Assembly: GCA_020721025.1 (NCBI GenBank)
Contig: DYNO01000046.1
Location: 2,157 to 18,150 of the forward strand
Source of the DNA: Thiomargarita sp.
GTDB lineage: Bacteria; Pseudomonadota; Gammaproteobacteria; Beggiatoales; Beggiatoaceae
Direction: 5' to 3'
Length of the DNA stretch: 15,994 nt
This document shows positions 13,692 to 15,994 of the stretch, in pieces. Numbering within the stretch: the stretch's first letter is position 1; each line of letters begins with the position of its first letter. The position numbers and the translations under genes are program-made. The notes beneath the pieces were generated by a model, which searched no databases, was not told where the DNA came from, and worked only from the letters and a program-made list of their open reading frames with translations.

Positions 13692-15362
13692 ATGGCACAA
13701 TATATTTACACCATGAACCGCGTCGGTAAAGTGGTTCCCCCCAAGCGTGAAATCTTAAAAAACATCTCGTTATCCTTTTTCCCCGGCGCAAAAATTGGCG
13801 TATTGGGCTTAAACGGTTCAGGAAAATCAAGTTTATTACGCATCATGGCAGGCGAAGACAAGGAATTTAACGGAGAAGCCCGTCCCCAGTCCGGCATTAA
13901 AATCGGTTATTTATCCCAAGAACCACGCTTAAATCTCGACAAGAATGTGCGCGGCAACGTCGAAGAAGGTATCTCAGAAATCAAGGCGTTAGTCGATAGA
14001 TTCAACGAAATCAGCATGAAATTCGCCGAACCGCTTGACGATGACACCATGAATTCTCTGATGGAAGAGCAGGGAAAATTACAAGATGCCATTGATGCCG
14101 CGGGTGCATGGGAATTAGACCGCACCTTAGAAATTGCCGCAGACGCGCTCCGATTACCCGATTGGGAAGCCGATGTCAAGCAACTTTCTGGGGGGGAACG
14201 GCGACGGGTGGCATTATGTAAGCTGTTGTTATCAAAGCCAGATATGCTGTTACTAGACGAACCGACCAACCATCTTGACGCGGAATCTGTGGCATGGTTA
14301 GAAGTTTTTTTACAGAAATATCAAGGCACGGTGATCGCTGTGACCCACGACCGGTATTTTTTGGATAATGTGGCAGGATGGATTTTAGAACTGGATCGGG
14401 GACAGGGAATTCCGTGGGAGGGCAACTATTCCTCATGGTTAGAGCAGAAACAAAAGCGGCTGGAAATGGAAGAAAAACAAGAAACTGCCCGCCAACGTAC
14501 CATGAAGCAAGAATTAGAATGGGTGCGTAGTAACCCCAAGGGTCGTCATGCCAAAAGTAAAGCCCGACTTGCTCGCTTCGATGAGTTGGCAAATCAAGAC
14601 ATTGAAGCACGCAATGAAACGCAGGAAATTTACATTCCCCCCGGTCCGCGCTTGGGCGATTTGGTGGTGGAAGTCAACAAGTTAAGCAAAAGTTTTGGCG
14701 AGCGATTGTTGATTGAAAATCTGAGTTTCAGTCTGCCAAAAGGGGGAATTGTAGGGATTATTGGACCCAATGGCGCGGGGAAAACCACTTTATTTCGCAT
14801 GTTGGCAGGATTAGAACCGGCGGATTCGGGCGAAATTCGCATTGGTCCCACCGTGGAAATGGCGCATGTTGACCAAAGTCGTGACAATTTGGATGGCAGC
14901 AAAACCATCTGGGAAGAAATTTCCAATGGACAAGACATCATCACGGTTGGAAAATATGAAATTCCTTCAAGAGCTTATGTCGGACGTTTCAATTTCAAAG
15001 GGCAAGATCAGCAAAAACGAGTCAAGGATTTATCCGGTGGGGAACGTAATCGGGTGCATCTGGCGAAATTGTTGCGTAGCGGCGGTAACGTGTTGTTATT
15101 AGACGAACCGACCAACGATTTGGATGTGGAAACATTGCGGGCATTGGAAGAAGCGTTGTTGGAATTTCCGGGGTGTGCGGTGGTGATTTCGCACGACAGA
15201 TGGTTTTTAGACCGAATTGCCACACATATTTTAGCGTTTGAAGGCGACAGTCAAGTGGTGTGGTTTGAAGGGAATTATGATGATTACGAAGTGGATAAAA
15301 AACGACGGTTGGGAATAGATGCCGATACGCCTCATCGGATTAAATACAAAAAGTTAACTTGA
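13692..15362 (+). CDS. ettA: Energy-dependent translational throttle protein EttA (ABC-F ATPase)
   Basis: EttA is a cytoplasmic ABC-F protein that binds the ribosomal E site and gates the first peptide bond according to the ATP/ADP balance. The product is 556 aa, against about 555 in E. coli, and starts MAQYIYTMNRVGKVVPPKR, as in the family. ATPase domain 1 has Walker A GLNGSGKSS (39-47), signature LSGGERRRV (165-173), DEPTNHLD (189-196) and H219. The EttA arm insert lies at about 95-135 and the P-site tRNA interaction linker at about 242-322. Domain 2 has GPNGAGKTT (358-366), LSGGERNRV (447-455), DEPTNDLD (471-478) and H501. The C-terminal KKRRLG...HRIKYKKL matches the family tail. All catalytic residues are present. 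A weak GGAT lies 6 bases before the ATG. It is transcribed alone and its neighbours are unrelated. Confidence 0.97.
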   Translation: MAQYIYTMNRVGKVVPPKREILKNISLSFFPGAKIGVLGLNGSGKSSLLRIMAGEDKEFNGEARPQSGIKIGYLSQEPRLNLDKNVRGNVEEGISEIKALVDRFNEISMKFAEPLDDDTMNSLMEEQGKLQDAIDAAGAWELDRTLEIAADALRLPDWEADVKQLSGGERRRVALCKLLLSKPDMLLLDEPTNHLDAESVAWLEVFLQKYQGTVIAVTHDRYFLDNVAGWILELDRGQGIPWEGNYSSWLEQKQKRLEMEEKQETARQRTMKQELEWVRSNPKGRHAKSKARLARFDELANQDIEARNETQEIYIPPGPRLGDLVVEVNKLSKSFGERLLIENLSFSLPKGGIVGIIGPNGAGKTTLFRMLAGLEPADSGEIRIGPTVEMAHVDQSRDNLDGSKTIWEEISNGQDIITVGKYEIPSRAYVGRFNFKGQDQQKRVKDLSGGERNRVHLAKLLRSGGNVLLLDEPTNDLDVETLRALEEALLEFPGCAVVISHDRWFLDRIATHILAFEGDSQVVWFEGNYDDYEVDKKRRLGIDADTPHRIKYKKLT

Positions 15363-15375
15363 TGAATTTTTTGTT

Positions 15376-15514
15376 GGTAGTGCCACACTGGTTAGGATCG
15401 GAAGCATTCTTGAGGCATTAAATCATACTGAACTCATTGAAAATAAATATCTCTATCAAATCTAATCTAATCGGCTTAGATTTCTTCAGTTATCCTGACT
15501 TGTGTGGCACTGCC
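15376..15514. mobile_element. MITE-like element, 139 bp, with 23-bp terminal inverted repeats
   Basis: The left end reads GGTAGTGCCACAC..GT.AGGAT and the right end, on the other strand, GGCAGTGCCACAC..GTCAGGAT. They agree at 19 of 23 positions, including a perfect 10-bp core (15379-15388 and 15502-15511). The inside is AT-rich and too short for a transposase. No clear target-site duplication was found, so the exact borders are uncertain. It lies 13 bases after ettA and directly before the cas2 remnant. Confidence 0.6.
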
Positions 15515-15660
15515 TGGCACAATTGTGTCAGCGTTTGCAGAAATTGGCGGATGATAAAACAGTGATTCGATTTTATCGGTTATGCCAATCTTGTCGGGAT
15601 GCTTCGCACGATTTACAGCAACAAACGATTGCAAATTTTCCTGCGGTGGTCATTCTTTAA
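15515..15660 (+). pseudogene. cas2: cas2 remnant, 3' part only
   Basis: Cas2 is the small subunit of the Cas1-Cas2 spacer-integration complex. Here only the C-terminal half (about 48 codons) remains: LAQLCQRLQKLADDKTVIRF, then YRLCQSCRDAS and a hydrophobic end VVIL before TAA at 15658. The block D-x-x-x-IRFY-x-LCxxC after a leucine-rich helix is the Cas2 pattern. The usual N-terminal half (a first beta strand of the YLVxYDI type and the VQxSVFEC strand) is absent: the open frame begins at a TGA (15496) inside the MITE-like element, and ettA ends only 150 bases upstream. It is therefore 5'-truncated and should be non-functional. The CRISPR repeat 300 bases downstream supports the assignment. 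I have not matched it to a database. Confidence 0.6.
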
Positions 15661-15700
15661 TTTATTGATTTTATGATTAATTTTATATCATCAATAAATT
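15659..15700. repeat. 11-bp perfect inverted repeat after the cas2 remnant
   Basis: AATTTATTGAT (15659-15669) and ATCAATAAATT (15690-15700) are exact reverse complements with a 20-base loop. The left arm overlaps the cas2 stop codon. AT-rich, without a T-run; possibly a weak 3' hairpin. Confidence 0.6.
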
Positions 15701-15959
15701 CAATAAGTTACCAATTATTTGATTTTGTTGAAGATGTGACGTTTTGCCCGATTTGTACCGATTTACTTTTTTTAGTTGATAATTCAGCGAGTTATCATTT
15801 TATGAAAAATTTTCTGCCACGAGGGCTTGATTCTTCAATCATTTTCGGCTATATTACGTCCTGAAACTGACCGTCCCCGCCAAATTGCGGATGCACTTTT
15901 AACCCTGCCACAAGATAACTGCGTAACCTCTTGATTTAAAACAGGAAAAAGTGCCGGCG
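15661..15959. other. Leader-like region upstream of the CRISPR repeat, with an unassigned open stretch
   Basis: Bases 15661-15820 are strongly AT-rich; the rest is more GC-balanced. Transcription of the array rightwards would make this the leader side. Bases 15806-15934 keep an open frame without a start codon, encoding FSAILRPETDRPRQIADALL and then TLPQDNC before TGA. It looks more coding-like than its surroundings and may be another gene remnant. A 63-codon ATG frame at 15673-15864 is AT-rich and unconvincing. Confidence 0.45.
15827..15855 (+). promoter_or_regulatory. Possible leader promoter for the CRISPR array
   Basis: TTGATT (15827-15832), 17 bases, then TATATT (15850-15855), about 105 bases before the repeat and in the expected direction. 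It overlaps the unassigned open stretch, and AT-rich DNA gives such matches by chance. Confidence 0.3.
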
Positions 15960-15994
15960 GTTTCAGGCGCGCTAGCCGTTTAGGCTGTTGAAAC
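15960..15994 (+). CRISPR. First CRISPR repeat of an array continuing past the right edge
   Basis: A 35-base unit begins GTTTCAGG and ends GTTGAAAC, with the GTTTCA/TGAAAC terminal complementarity typical of CRISPR repeats. Inside, AGCC (15974-15977) pairs with GGCT (15983-15986) around a GTTTA loop, and exactly eight bases (GTTGAAAC) follow the stem. That is the geometry of Cas6 cleavage leaving an 8-base 5' handle, as in many type I and III systems. Only one copy is visible and the window ends at its last base, so repetition itself cannot be shown here. The cas2 remnant upstream supports the call. Confidence 0.65.

Noticed and set aside
13907..14944. Several minus-strand open frames of 100-144 codons
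   Set aside because: All lie opposite ettA, which is beyond doubt. No start signals or recognisable motifs.
15673..15864. 63-codon plus-strand ORF starting MINFISSINSISYQ
   Set aside because: AT-rich composition, no ribosome binding site and low complexity at the start. It overlaps a more coding-like frame in another phase and lies in the probable CRISPR leader.

Overview
The window looks like a piece of a gammaproteobacterial chromosome, probably from a Thiotrichales/Beggiatoa-like sulfur bacterium. This is inference from a low-to-moderate GC content, a canonical proteobacterial EttA, and secreted DUF11/beta-propeller and near-identical TPR proteins of the kind common in that group. No rRNA or tRNA gene was seen.

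Layout. (1) Bases 1-2310 hold a tight three-gene minus-strand operon. In transcription order it encodes a 187-aa single-pass membrane protein, a 261-aa soluble protein of unknown family, and a TPR-type protein whose 3' end runs off the left edge inside an array of near-identical 34-residue repeats. (2) Bases 2633-10036 are one minus-strand gene for a secreted 2467-aa modular protein: signal peptide, seven-bladed propeller, six DUF11 repeats, second seven-bladed propeller, two DUF11 repeats, a beta-helix-like stretch, and a duplicated C-terminal module ending in calcium-loop motifs. (3) Bases 10037-11068 are mostly non-coding but contain a 29-codon plus-strand lipoprotein-like ORF, a consensus sigma70 promoter and a strong inverted repeat. 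(4) Bases 11069-13329 are a minus-strand two-gene unit: a membrane-anchored helical protein followed by an exported Gly/Ala-rich glycine-zipper protein, ending in a hairpin. (5) Bases 13692-15362 encode EttA on the plus strand, transcribed divergently from unit 4. (6) Bases 15363-15994 are a decayed CRISPR-cas edge: a 139-bp MITE-like element with 23-bp terminal inverted repeats, a 5'-truncated cas2 remnant, an AT-rich leader-like stretch, and one CRISPR repeat ending exactly at the window edge.

Functionally the window mixes one housekeeping translation factor (EttA) with accessory envelope genes and the start of a CRISPR locus. The most interesting parts are the CRISPR/cas2 edge, the giant two-propeller protein with its duplicated C-terminal module, and the glycine-zipper pair.
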